DNA of 56,255 nt from an uncultured Alphaproteobacteria bacterium (GTDB taxonomy: Bacteria > Pseudomonadota > Alphaproteobacteria > RF32 > CAG-239): assembly GCA_934273635.1 (NCBI GenBank), contig CAKQSV010000010.1, forward strand, positions 1 to 56,255. The letters are read 5' to 3'. Below are positions 22,596 through 30,535 of this stretch, piece by piece. How positions within the stretch are numbered: position 1 is the first letter of the stretch; each line of letters opens with the position of its first letter. The notes beneath the pieces are model-generated. The model searched no databases. It had not been told where the DNA came from and saw only the letters and a list, made by a program, of their open reading frames with translations. A program made the translations under genes and the position numbers.

Positions 22596-22925
22596 TTATT
22601 CGTTGACGACGGTTTCGTCCTCGTCTGAAGTTTCTTCGGGATTGTCTTCTTCAATCTCGTCGTTATTGGTTTCAATCGACTCAACGGTAACAACCTTGCC
22701 GTCGCTCTGTTTGCAGGTGCAGACCGATTTGGTTTGGATACAATCGCAGTCGTTTTCGCCTTCGGGACAAATGCATTCGGTTTTGCAGTTGCAATCGTCC
22801 TTGGCTACCGTGTCGGCCAAAACCGCCGGCGGTTCAATCTGTATCGGAGAAGTCTTGCTTTTGAGATAAGCACAGAGCAATGCCAACACAACCAATACCG
22901 AAACCAGATAAAACAGCTTTTTCAT
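22596..22925 (-). CDS. Membrane-anchored protein with four CxC pairs
   Basis: 109 residues from the ATG at 22925, which has GAGGCGG upstream. One N-terminal membrane segment (about 4-21), then a linker and a dense cysteine region with four CxC pairs: Cys45/47, 51/53, 60/62 and 69/71. A strongly acidic tail (EIEEDNPEETSDEDE) follows. Closely spaced CxC pairs suit metal or thiol chemistry outside the membrane, as in metallothionein-like sites. No family is recognised and the role is inferred only from composition. Confidence 0.75.
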   Translation of the reverse strand: MKKLFYLVSVLVVLALLCAYLKSKTSPIQIEPPAVLADTVAKDDCNCKTECICPEGENDCDCIQTKSVCTCKQSDGKVVTVESIETNNDEIEEDNPEETSDEDETVVNE

Positions 22926-23213
22926 AACCGCCTCTATATATAAATTTAAGACAAACAATGCCTCTTTTTTATTACAATATTATAAAAAAATGATTAAATA
23001 ACGGCAGAAAAATAAAAAAATTATCCACCAGACAGAAAGCCCGAAACTGCCTAAAAATAAGGACTTTTGCAAGATTACACCCCGCTTGGGAAGGAAAGGG
23101 AAAAAAATAATGCTTGTCAAATTATATAAAACTGTGCTAACAAGACAAGCACAGGCGGAGATTGTCAATCGATGCTCTGAGAATTTGTTTTAATTTTATT
23201 GAGGTTTATCATA

Positions 23214-23447
23214 ATGACTGATACAGCTAATCGCGTTAAGAAAATCGTTGCAGAACATCTTGGCGTTGAAGAATCAAAAGTTACTGATACAGCCAGTTTC
23301 ATTGATGATTTGGGCGCAGACAGCTTGGATACTGTGGAATTGGTTATGGCATTTGAAGAAGAATTCGGTTGCGAAATTCCTGATGAAGCCGCTGAAAAAA
23401 TTCTTACTGTTAAAGATGCTATTGACTATTTGTCAAAGAATGCCTAA
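23214..23447 (+). CDS. acpP: Acyl carrier protein
   Basis: 77 residues from the ATG at 23214, preceded by TGAGGT; an upstream in-frame start is less likely. Ser37 in GADSLDTVELVM is the 4'-phosphopantetheine site. Acidic helix II is typical. Carries growing acyl chains for FabF and FabI. A short inverted repeat, TGCTTGTC (23111-23118) / GACAAGCA (23144-23151), lies in its promoter region. Confidence 0.97.
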   Translation: MTDTANRVKKIVAEHLGVEESKVTDTASFIDDLGADSLDTVELVMAFEEEFGCEIPDEAAEKILTVKDAIDYLSKNA

Positions 23448-23474
23448 GCAAAGCATTTATCAGAATATGAAATT

Positions 23475-23500
23475 AACTCGCTTGACTAAGCGAGTTTTTT
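23475..23500 (+). terminator. acpP terminator
   Basis: AACTCGCTT (23475-23483), loop GACT, AAGCGAGTT (23488-23496), then T's. It separates acpP from fabF. A TTGACT-N17-TAAAGC promoter-like pair overlaps it and could drive fabF. Confidence 0.8.
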
Positions 23501-23571
23501 CATATAAAGCTAATGTGTTACGTTTTTGAGCGCAACGGATGAAAATTTTTTTCAAGTTAAGAGGTATATTA

Positions 23572-24840
23572 ATGAGAAGAGTTGTTGTTACGGGAATGGG
23601 CGTGGTTTCTCCTTTCGGCAGAGGCGTCGAATATAACTGGAAATCTATCCTTGACGGAAAATCGGCCATCCGCAAAATTGAAGGTATCGATTTGAAAGAT
23701 ATTCCGGTTCATATCGCGGGACAAGTTCCCACCGGCGAGGGGGAGCACGATTTTAACCCTGATTCTGTAATGGCTCCGAAAGATCAGAAAAAATGCGATA
23801 AGTTTATTCTTTACGGTTTGGCCGCCGGCAGTGACGCCATCGAAGATTCCGGATGGAAACCCGAAGAAGAGGAAGATAAATATCGTTCAGGCGTGATGAT
23901 GGGTTCCGGTATCGGCGGTTTGCAGGTGATTTATGACAACTCGGTTATGTTTCATGAAGCCGGTATTAAGAAAATTTCGCCGTTTTTTATTCCGTCATGT
24001 CTGATTAATCTGGTTTCAGGCAACCTCTCAATTAAGTATGGTTTTAAGGGACCAAATCACGCTTGCGTAACCGCGTGTTCAACCGGTACGCACGCCATCG
24101 GCGATGCCGCTAATATTATTGCCCGCGGTGATGCTGACGTTATGGTCGCAGGTGGCGCCGAGTCTGCCGTCAACTGTTTGGCTTTGGCCGGTTTTGCCAG
24201 AATGAAGGCTGTGACTTCCGACTTTAACGATCGTCCGGAAGAGGCTTCTCGTCCGTGGGATGCCGAGCGTAGCGGTTTTGTTATGGGTGAAGGCTCCGGT
24301 GCTTTGGTTTTGGAAGAGTTGGAGCATGCTAAAGCTCGCGGTGCCAAGATTTATGCCGAAGTTGTCGGTTATGGCATGAGCGGCGATGCTTATCATATTA
24401 CGGCTCCGTCGGGCGACGGTGCTTATCGCGCTATGAAAATGGCTGTTGAACACGCCAAAGAAAACGGTGTGGAGATGAGCGACATCAACTATATTAACGC
24501 GCACGGCACTTCTACGCCGTTGGGCGATGTCGGGGAAGCCGAGGCGGTTAAAAAGTTGTTTGGCGAAAATATCAAGACTTTGTCAATGTCTTCAACCAAG
24601 TCGTCTATCGGCCACCTGTTGGGCGCTGCCGGCGCGGTTGAGGCGGTGTTGTCAATTTTGGCTATTCGCGATCAGGTTTGCCCGCCGACTTTGAATTTGC
24701 ATAACCCCGATGAGAGCGTTAAGGATATGGATTTGGTTCCGTTGAAAGCTAAAAAACGCGAGATTAAGGCGGCGATGTCTAACTCGTTTGGTTTTGGCGG
24801 TACGAACTCTTCTTTGATTTTCAAAAAATTTGAAGACTAA
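23572..24840 (+). CDS. fabF: 3-oxoacyl-[acyl-carrier-protein] synthase II
   Basis: 422 residues from the ATG at 23572, which has AAGAGGT upstream. Thiolase-fold condensing enzyme that extends acyl-ACP with malonyl-ACP. Catalytic Cys169 in ACSTGTHAIGDA, His in NAHGTSTPLGD and His in SIGHLLGAAG form the Cys-His-His triad. mltG follows after 9 bases. Confidence 0.97.
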   Translation: MRRVVVTGMGVVSPFGRGVEYNWKSILDGKSAIRKIEGIDLKDIPVHIAGQVPTGEGEHDFNPDSVMAPKDQKKCDKFILYGLAAGSDAIEDSGWKPEEEEDKYRSGVMMGSGIGGLQVIYDNSVMFHEAGIKKISPFFIPSCLINLVSGNLSIKYGFKGPNHACVTACSTGTHAIGDAANIIARGDADVMVAGGAESAVNCLALAGFARMKAVTSDFNDRPEEASRPWDAERSGFVMGEGSGALVLEELEHAKARGAKIYAEVVGYGMSGDAYHITAPSGDGAYRAMKMAVEHAKENGVEMSDINYINAHGTSTPLGDVGEAEAVKKLFGENIKTLSMSSTKSSIGHLLGAAGAVEAVLSILAIRDQVCPPTLNLHNPDESVKDMDLVPLKAKKREIKAAMSNSFGFGGTNSSLIFKKFED

Positions 24841-24849
24841 GGACAGCAA

Positions 24850-25827
24850 ATGAAGTTGTGGCGCAGTGTATCCGTTGTGATTTTGGCAAGCGTGATACTG
24901 GCCGGATTTGAGGTTAAAAAGCGGGCTGTGGATGACGGTCCGCTTTCTGATTCGGTGGTGGTGAATATTGCCAAAGGAGCGTCGGTGCAACAATCGGCGG
25001 AAATTTTGCATGAGCAGGGCGTGATTGACAGTCCGCTGTTGTTGCGCTTGGTGCTCAAATATCAAGGCAATGAGGGCAAACTTAAGGCCGGTGAATATTT
25101 GTTTGAGCCACATATCTCTATGATGAACGTGATTGCCAAGTTGGTTCGCGGTGATGTGGTTTATCATAAAATTACTATCCCCGAGGGGTATACCGTGGGG
25201 CAGGTGCTGTATTTGCTGAATAATGATGAGGCGCTTTCGGGAGAGTTTGAGGTTATTCCCGAAGAGGGAGCTTTTTTGCCCGAAACTTATATTTTTCAGC
25301 GCAACGAAAGCCGTGATGTGATTGTGCAAAAAGCGGCGGCTTCTATGCAAAAGAAGTTGCAAGAAGTTTGGGATAATCGCGCCGAAAATCTGCCTTATAA
25401 AGATATGGGCGAGTTGTTGGTTATGGCTTCGATTATTGAAAAAGAAACAGGTGTTGATGAGGAACGCGCAAAAGTGTCATCGGTGTTTGTGAACCGTTTG
25501 CGGCAAGGAATGCGGCTGCAAACCGACCCGACGGTTATTTATGCGTTGACAGAGGGCAAAAGTGAGTTAGGGCGCGCTTTGACACGCAAAGATTTGGAGA
25601 TTGATAGTCCGTATAATACCTATAAATATGCCGGTTTGCCGCCGACCCCGATTTGTAACCCAGGGGTCGCGTCGTTGTATGCCGCGGCGCATCCGGACAG
25701 CACGGATTATCTTTATTTTGTGGCTAGCGGTAATGGTGGGCATAATTTTGCCAAAAGTCTTAAAGAACATAATCAAAATGTGACTAATTGGAAAAATAAT
25801 AGACAAAAAGCTCTTGACGAGAAGTGA
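24850..25827 (+). CDS. mltG: Endolytic murein transglycosylase MltG
   Basis: 325 residues. N-terminal membrane anchor (about 5-20), a LysM-like region, and the YceG/MltG domain with catalytic Glu197 in ASIIEKETG. VFVNRLRQGMRLQTDPTVIYAL and SPYNTYKYAGLPPTPICNPG are family signatures. Cleaves nascent glycan strands and so sets chain length. The acpP-fabF-mltG neighbourhood is common in proteobacteria. Confidence 0.96.
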   Translation: MKLWRSVSVVILASVILAGFEVKKRAVDDGPLSDSVVVNIAKGASVQQSAEILHEQGVIDSPLLLRLVLKYQGNEGKLKAGEYLFEPHISMMNVIAKLVRGDVVYHKITIPEGYTVGQVLYLLNNDEALSGEFEVIPEEGAFLPETYIFQRNESRDVIVQKAAASMQKKLQEVWDNRAENLPYKDMGELLVMASIIEKETGVDEERAKVSSVFVNRLRQGMRLQTDPTVIYALTEGKSELGRALTRKDLEIDSPYNTYKYAGLPPTPICNPGVASLYAAAHPDSTDYLYFVASGNGGHNFAKSLKEHNQNVTNWKNNRQKALDEK

Positions 25828-25872
25828 GATTTTTGCTATATTTGCGCTCGGTAATATATAATTTTTTTTATT
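25814..25872 (+). promoter_or_regulatory. Promoter and SD-less leader of the orphan carrier protein
   Basis: TTGACG (25814-25819, inside the mltG 3' end), 17-bp spacer, TATATT (25837-25842), 8 bp, then 22 A/T-rich bases to the ATG with no ribosome site. The layout is like the cassette promoters without the mini-ORF. Confidence 0.6.
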
Positions 25873-26112
25873 ATGGGTAAGTATAGCATAAAACAGGTTC
25901 GTGCCGCATTGGCCGACAGCGCTCTTGAATTTGATGACGAATTTGAGAGTATGACAGATGATGAGTTAGCTAAACAATCTTTTGCAGATTTGGGTTTGGA
26001 CAGTCTTGACACCGTTTTGTTGTATGAAAAGTTGGATGACGAAACAAAACTTTCTATTCCGGAAGACAAGTGGTGGGATTGTAGGACAATTCAAGATGTG
26101 TTGAACCTTTAA
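25873..26112 (+). CDS. Orphan acyl-carrier-like protein
   Basis: 79 residues. LGLDSLDTVLLYEKL around Ser44 matches the phosphopantetheine site of acyl carrier proteins. The N-terminus (GKYSIKQVRAALADS) and a Trp-Trp near the C-terminus (DKWWDCRTI) set it apart from the acpP product. It has its own promoter and terminator and is not next to a synthase, so it probably serves a specialised acyl or aminoacyl transfer. The partner is unknown. Confidence 0.7.
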   Translation: MGKYSIKQVRAALADSALEFDDEFESMTDDELAKQSFADLGLDSLDTVLLYEKLDDETKLSIPEDKWWDCRTIQDVLNL

Positions 26113-26151
26113 GCTGATTGTTTATGCCAAATGAGTATTTATTATGTATAA

Positions 26152-26188
26152 AAAAACTCTGCGATTTTGGTATCGGCAGAGTTTTTTT
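26152..26188 (+). terminator. Terminator after the carrier-like gene
   Basis: AAAAACTCTGC / GCAGAGTTTTT (26176-26186) with a GATTTTGGTATCG loop and a T tract. Confidence 0.85.
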
Positions 26189-26206
26189 GTGCTTGAGAGG
26201 TGGGGA

Positions 26207-26497
26207 TTAATGCGGTATTTTTTCACCGCCGCTGGTGAGGCAATAATCCTCGCGTTTGAGCCCGTATTTGTTGTGGATTTCACAACTGCTGCACATACAC
26301 CCTTTGTTCTCATGAATACAGTTGCTTTTTTCAAAGGCGCAGTACATACCTTCAAAGTGTTCGGTGTTATCCAGATTTTCCATCATTTTGAAGAGGTTGG
26401 CGGGCATATTTTTGAGTTTGCATCCCAAGGTGTATGACGGGCAGCTCATACATTTGCAGCGTTCCAAATTCTCTTTGGTGCGGGCAACATAAACCAT
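26207..26497 (-). CDS. Small Cys-rich protein, DUF2769-like
   Basis: 96 residues, cytoplasmic by composition. Ten cysteines in the pattern CKCMSCPSY, GCKLK, CAFEKSNC, GCMCSSCEI and DYC. CxCxxCPSY followed by GCxCxxC and YGLxxxxYC recalls the DUF2769 family of anaerobes. Likely a metal or Fe-S binding protein; that is inferred from the cysteine spacing. TTAAGGAGAAAT precedes the ATG. The assignment to DUF2769 is from memory. Confidence 0.6.
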   Translation of the reverse strand: MVYVARTKENLERCKCMSCPSYTLGCKLKNMPANLFKMMENLDNTEHFEGMYCAFEKSNCIHENKGCMCSSCEIHNKYGLKREDYCLTSGGEKIPH

Positions 26498-26576
26498 TTT
26501 ATTTCTCCTTAAATTTTGGTGTCATCACACCCGAAGAAATAAACAGCAACGGTAAAATTGCAATATATACTAAAAG

Positions 26577-27620
26577 TTAGTCGCGTTCAAAAGAGGGGCG
26601 GCGCGGTTGGCGGCGGGGACGCGGGCGCGGATTGTCGTGGTCAAAATCCTCGCGGTTGCGGCGTGGACGCGGGCGCGGATTGTCGTGGTTAAAATCCTCA
26701 CGGTCGCGGCGGTTCGGGTGGTCATTGTCTCGGTCAAAATCGTTTGTCTCCGGTTGTTCCTGTCGGGGCAGAGGCTTTTTGTCGGCATTGTAGCGGCTGA
26801 TTTTGCTTTGCAGCTTGGGGGGGATATAAGTTGCGGTGTCGTCAATCATAAATTCCGGCTGATTTTGCATTTGCATATCAAATTGCAGCGAGGCCACCAT
26901 TAACATATTGGCAAACTCGGGGGTTTTGACGTCTTTGAACTCAATGGTGTCAACGCCGTTTTCTTTGGCGCTTTTGACCAACGCGTAAACATAGTCATAA
27001 TTGAGTGCTTTGTCGGGGTTTTTGTTGGTGACGGTTACGTTGATGGTCTCGTCATTATCTCCGTCTTCAAGGTGATAAGACACTCCCTTGTCCGGACGGT
27101 GCGGGGACGAATTGTTTGGCGTTAAGTCAATATCAAGCGTGTTTGCCGTCTTGGTGGTCTCAATAGCGCGTTTGGGCGTGCCGTCACGTTTGAAGGTGTT
27201 GTTTTTGACCCAGTTGCGGAACGATTTTTCATAGCCGTCAACCCAGTTGTCGGGGGCGGACGTGGTCGGTTCGGTGTCGCGGGCAGGCGTTGGGGTGTCG
27301 GTTTGTTGCGGTCGGTCGGTTTGCTCGTGCTGCGGTTGCGCGGGTTGAGGCTCAACCTCAATAATATTTAAGGTTTTGCGTTGCGGTTTGGGGGCGGCGG
27401 TGCGTTCTTGCATATAAACCTCCAAAGCCTGCGCACCATGGGTTTTGTAAAGCTCGAACAAATCTTTTTTATTGACTTTCAGCTCGCGCGGCAGGGTTTT
27501 GAGGTAGTCGTTAAACTTTTCCAAAACCGATGTATCTTCCGTTGTTGTCGGTGTTTCTGCGGGGGCAGGTGATTTTTTTTGATAGCGGTTGCCGTAGCGT
27601 TCTTCCCATGATTTTGTCAT
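26577..27620 (-). CDS. Proline-rich protein with C-terminal Arg/Asp repeats
   Basis: 347 residues, no signal or membrane segment. An N-terminal basic stretch is followed by a short helical domain (about 30-75), a long Pro/Thr/Gln/Asp linker (75-125), a WVDGYEKSFRNWVKNNTF segment, and a folded part near 205-260 (NYDYVYALVKSAKENGVDT...TPEFANMLMVASLQF). The tail has REDFNHDNPRPRPRR repeated, encoded by two near-identical 48-bp DNA units at about 26619-26714. The tail alternates acidic and basic residues and should be disordered. -35 TAGACA and -10 TATATT lie upstream with 17-bp spacing. Function unknown. Confidence 0.7.
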   Translation of the reverse strand: MTKSWEERYGNRYQKKSPAPAETPTTTEDTSVLEKFNDYLKTLPRELKVNKKDLFELYKTHGAQALEVYMQERTAAPKPQRKTLNIIEVEPQPAQPQHEQTDRPQQTDTPTPARDTEPTTSAPDNWVDGYEKSFRNWVKNNTFKRDGTPKRAIETTKTANTLDIDLTPNNSSPHRPDKGVSYHLEDGDNDETINVTVTNKNPDKALNYDYVYALVKSAKENGVDTIEFKDVKTPEFANMLMVASLQFDMQMQNQPEFMIDDTATYIPPKLQSKISRYNADKKPLPRQEQPETNDFDRDNDHPNRRDREDFNHDNPRPRPRRNREDFDHDNPRPRPRRQPRRPSFERD

Positions 27621-27723
27621 TTGTTTTGCCTTGCTGCTATATAACGATGAATTTAATATAACATAGTCGCGGTATTTTGTCTATTTTTTTATTGCTCTAG
27701 TTTTGTAGGCTGGGGGTAATGCA

Positions 27724-27754
27724 AAAAAACTCCCGATTGCTCGAGAGTTTTTTT
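27724..27754. terminator. Bidirectional terminator after the TRL pair
   Basis: AAAAACTC (27725-27732) / GAGTTTTT (27745-27752) with A and T flanks. Confidence 0.65.
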
Positions 27755-27770
27755 CTTTGACTGTGATTGT

Positions 27771-28124
27771 TTAATCTTCTTCTTGTTTTTCTTGTCCATA
27801 GGCATTTACTTTAAGTTTTCCATAAACACCTAAAACGCTGAACCACTCATAATCTGCATATGAAGCATTTTCCAGCATACCATCTTTCATTGCTTTTTGA
27901 AGTGAAGCATCGCCAATCGCAAAACTCAATATATAATAAGCAACGTGTGTCGTTGAGGCTTCGCCATACGTTTTAATGACCTGTTGGTTATTATATTCTG
28001 TTGTCAATGGCGCTTTTACTTCAGTGAAAAGAAAACCGGTAGATGGTACAAACGGAGCATTAGGTGCTGATACGCACCCAGATATAAGAAGCATCACAAA
28101 CAATATTGCGAATACTTTTTTCAC
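27771..28124 (-). CDS. TRL-like lipoprotein 2
   Basis: 117 residues from a GTG. Signal peptide with lipobox SGC (Cys16). Matches the TRL (tRNA-associated locus) protein pattern: PFVPSTGFLFTEVKAPL, a ...AST..SY...FAIGDASLQKAMKDG block, and a final YEWFSVLGVYGKLKVNAYG. It follows its paralog with 2 bases between stop and start and a GGAG ribosome site, so the two are co-translated. Role unknown; exposed on a membrane by inference. Confidence 0.75.
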   Translation of the reverse strand: MKKVFAILFVMLLISGCVSAPNAPFVPSTGFLFTEVKAPLTTEYNNQQVIKTYGEASTTHVAYYILSFAIGDASLQKAMKDGMLENASYADYEWFSVLGVYGKLKVNAYGQEKQEED

Positions 28125-28126
28125 TA

Positions 28127-28447
28127 CTAGTCTCCATATACATAAACTGTTGTTTTAGTGAACAAACCAAAGAATACGTTGGTAAATTCATAGTCGGTAT
28201 GTTTGATTACTTTGATACTTCCGTCTTTAGCTGCAGACTGGACGCTAACATCTCCAAATGCAAATAAACCTAAGAAACTATGTGAGGAGGCAGAGCCAAC
28301 TTTATGACCCAAATCCGTTTTGTTATATTCAAGAGATAATGGCGCTTTGGTGTCGCTATAAATTGCACCTACGGATGGCATAAACGGAGCAGTTGTACAT
28401 CCGGTCAAAGCTAATGCAATAAGCGCTATTGATAAAAGTTTTTTCAT
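28127..28447 (-). CDS. TRL-like lipoprotein 1
   Basis: 106 residues. Lipobox TGC (Cys17), then PFMPSVGAIYSDTKAPL, KVGSASSHSFLGLFAFGDVSVQSAAKDG and a YEFTNVFFGLFTKTTVYVYG end, the TRL family order. GAAAGGAC precedes the ATG. First gene of a two-gene operon with the next paralog. Confidence 0.78.
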   Translation of the reverse strand: MKKLLSIALIALALTGCTTAPFMPSVGAIYSDTKAPLSLEYNKTDLGHKVGSASSHSFLGLFAFGDVSVQSAAKDGSIKVIKHTDYEFTNVFFGLFTKTTVYVYGD

Positions 28448-28620
28448 TTGAATATAGTCCTTTCTTTAATATTTAGAGTTGCTTTTAAAGGTTTATAAAA
28501 CCTTTAGTTAGAAGATTAACATAAAAATTTTATGTTTCAATCTCTTTTGTAGCTTGTATAGTTATTTTTTTAGTTTTTCAATTTTCTGAAATTGACAATA
28601 TGTTGTTGTCTATTTTTTTA

Positions 28621-29340
28621 TTATCTGAAAAAGGCGGTAAATTCGGCGGGGGTTGCGGCGTTCAGATACGGATTGCAGGCTTTTTCCAAGCGCAGTGGTA
28701 TGGGCGGAACGCCTTGTCCGGCATTGAGCCGTTGGCGAATCAGGGCGAGGTATTCCTGCATTTCGGGTTTGCTTTGGTTGAAGTGCAGTGCGGTATTAAG
28801 ACCGGAGAGCGTGTATTCGTGACCGGGGTAAAATAAGGTGTCGTCTGGCAGCTGTTTTATGGTTTGCAAGGTGTTAAACATTTCGGTCGGCGTGCCCTCA
28901 AACAAACCGCCAATACACAAATTAAACAAAGTATCGCCGGTGAACAGGGCTTTATCTTGCGGAAAATACCACAAAATATGACCGTGAGTATGTCCGGGGG
29001 CGTCAATAATCTGCGCGGCGCTTTGTCCTAACGCAAAAGTTTCGCCGGTCTTGACGGTGATGTCAATGGCGGGAATCCGCTTGGCGTCGGCGGCATTGCC
29101 CACCACCTGACAGCCAAACGCGTCTTTAAGCTCTTGATTGGCGTCGGTGTGGTCAAAGTGGTGGTGGGTGTTTAAGATATAGCTCGGCTTGAGGTTGAGG
29201 CGTTGGCAGGCGCTGATAATCGGCTGTGCCTCGGAGGCGTCGACAACTGCGCTTTTACGAGTGGCGGTGTCGGTGATAACATAGCAATAGTTGTCCATGC
29301 TGCCGGCGCGGCACAGGACGGGAATAATATTTAGACTCAT
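28621..29340 (-). CDS. gloB: Hydroxyacylglutathione hydrolase (glyoxalase II)
   Basis: 239 residues. Metallo-beta-lactamase fold with THHHFDHTDAN, DAPGHTHGHI, FTGDTLF and YPGHEYTLSG. These supply the two-metal site, and the C-terminal helical part fits GloB. Hydrolyses S-lactoylglutathione in methylglyoxal detoxification. It is 20 bases downstream of the HD-GYP gene on the same strand, probably in one transcript. Confidence 0.92.
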   Translation of the reverse strand: MSLNIIPVLCRAGSMDNYCYVITDTATRKSAVVDASEAQPIISACQRLNLKPSYILNTHHHFDHTDANQELKDAFGCQVVGNAADAKRIPAIDITVKTGETFALGQSAAQIIDAPGHTHGHILWYFPQDKALFTGDTLFNLCIGGLFEGTPTEMFNTLQTIKQLPDDTLFYPGHEYTLSGLNTALHFNQSKPEMQEYLALIRQRLNAGQGVPPIPLRLEKACNPYLNAATPAEFTAFFR

Positions 29341-29360
29341 GCGGCGGCTCCTTTTTGCGC

Positions 29361-30476
29361 TCAGAGGTAGTCATTGATGTTGATTTGGTCAATTTGCTCG
29401 GGTTTGAGGTATTGCTCGGCGTATTGCATAAAAATGCGCTTGGTGATGAAAATATGATAAATCTCGGCGTCAAGCTGTTGTTTGTTTTTCATCGCCTGCA
29501 AAATCCGCAAGGTTTCGGAGAGTTTTTTCGGCGCCTTGTAAGGGCGGTCGACTGAGGTTAGCGCCTCAAAAATATCAGCGAGCATTATGATTTTACTAAC
29601 AATGGACAGGTCTTTGTCTGTCAGACCCAAAGGATAACCGCTGCCGTTGGGGCGTTCGTGGTGCTCGGCGGCATAATTCTTAATGCAGGCATAGTCGGGC
29701 GGCAGTTGCAAATAGTCCAGAATTTTGGCGGTCTCGGCGGCGTGCTGCTCGATTTTTTTGCGCTCAAGCGGGTTAATCGTGCCCTTGTTGGTGCTGAGAT
29801 TATAAATCTCGCCGGTCGGGATATCTTTGTAAACATCTTCGGGATTGTCTTGCAAAATGGTCTCAAACCCCGTGTGGCTGTATTTTTGGCTTTGTTCGGG
29901 GGTGAGCTGCTGTTTTTCAAACCATGACAGGCCAAGCAGGCGATTGAAATATCGTTTGAACTTTTGTTTGCCGATACGTTTGAGCTTTTTCTCATCATCG
30001 GCGGAAACTTCACTGTCCCCGATATTGCAGGCGGCGATAAACGCAAAATCCTGCTCCAGTTTTTTGATTTTTTGCGCTAATTCGGTTTGAGCCTGCGGTT
30101 TTGACTGCGGGTCGGCTATAATCTGCTTGAGGCAGGCGATTTCGGCGTCACGGCGCAAAATCTCAAAACGATTGCGAATTTCGTGAATACGGTTGCGAAC
30201 AAGCTCAAGTTTGGTGCTTTTTTCCAACAGGTAGTCAGGGGTGGTGGTTTTGCCACAGTCGTGGAGTTTGGCTGCAACATCAATTTTGTAGTAGTCGTCA
30301 TCAGAAAACTTTTGTTTTTTGTTGCTCTGTTCTTGGCTGACGGCGCGGGCTATCATATCCGCCAAAATTGGCACGCGGTTGATGTGGCAACCGGTGTGCG
30401 GCGACCTGACACTCAAAATATGAGAGATAACTTTGCAGAAAATATCTAACTGTTTGGTAATGTTGTTTTTATCCAT
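29361..30476 (-). CDS. HD-GYP domain protein
   Basis: 371 residues from the ATG at 30476, which has AAGGAC upstream. His72-Asp73 in KLHDCGK and a later HHERPNGSGYP are the HD-GYP signature of c-di-GMP phosphodiesterases. AAKILDYL..PPDY and KIIMLADIFEALTSVDRPYK follow. A long helical insert with many charged residues (about 80-230) splits the domain, which is unusual. No sensor domain, so activity is probably set by expression or partner binding. A perfect 24-bp palindrome overlaps its ribosome site. Confidence 0.88.
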   Translation of the reverse strand: MDKNNITKQLDIFCKVISHILSVRSPHTGCHINRVPILADMIARAVSQEQSNKKQKFSDDDYYKIDVAAKLHDCGKTTTPDYLLEKSTKLELVRNRIHEIRNRFEILRRDAEIACLKQIIADPQSKPQAQTELAQKIKKLEQDFAFIAACNIGDSEVSADDEKKLKRIGKQKFKRYFNRLLGLSWFEKQQLTPEQSQKYSHTGFETILQDNPEDVYKDIPTGEIYNLSTNKGTINPLERKKIEQHAAETAKILDYLQLPPDYACIKNYAAEHHERPNGSGYPLGLTDKDLSIVSKIIMLADIFEALTSVDRPYKAPKKLSETLRILQAMKNKQQLDAEIYHIFITKRIFMQYAEQYLKPEQIDQININDYL

Positions 30477-30484
30477 AATCAAAC

Positions 30485-30508
30485 TGTCCTTATTGTACAA
30501 TAAGGACA
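30485..30508. promoter_or_regulatory. 24-bp perfect palindrome at the HD-GYP ribosome site
   Basis: TGTCCTTATTGT followed by its exact reverse complement, between the DUF2336 stop and the HD-GYP start. The arm nearest the gene contains the AAGGAC ribosome site. It could be an operator or an RNA hairpin that masks translation. There is no T tract, so a terminator is unlikely. Confidence 0.65.
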
Positions 30509-30535
30509 TAATAACCTGATTTGATTAATAAATAT

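Noticed and set aside
24652..25362. A long reading frame antisense to fabF and mltG
   Set aside because: Both genes on the plus strand are intact, known proteins; the antisense frame has no recognisable motif or ribosome site.
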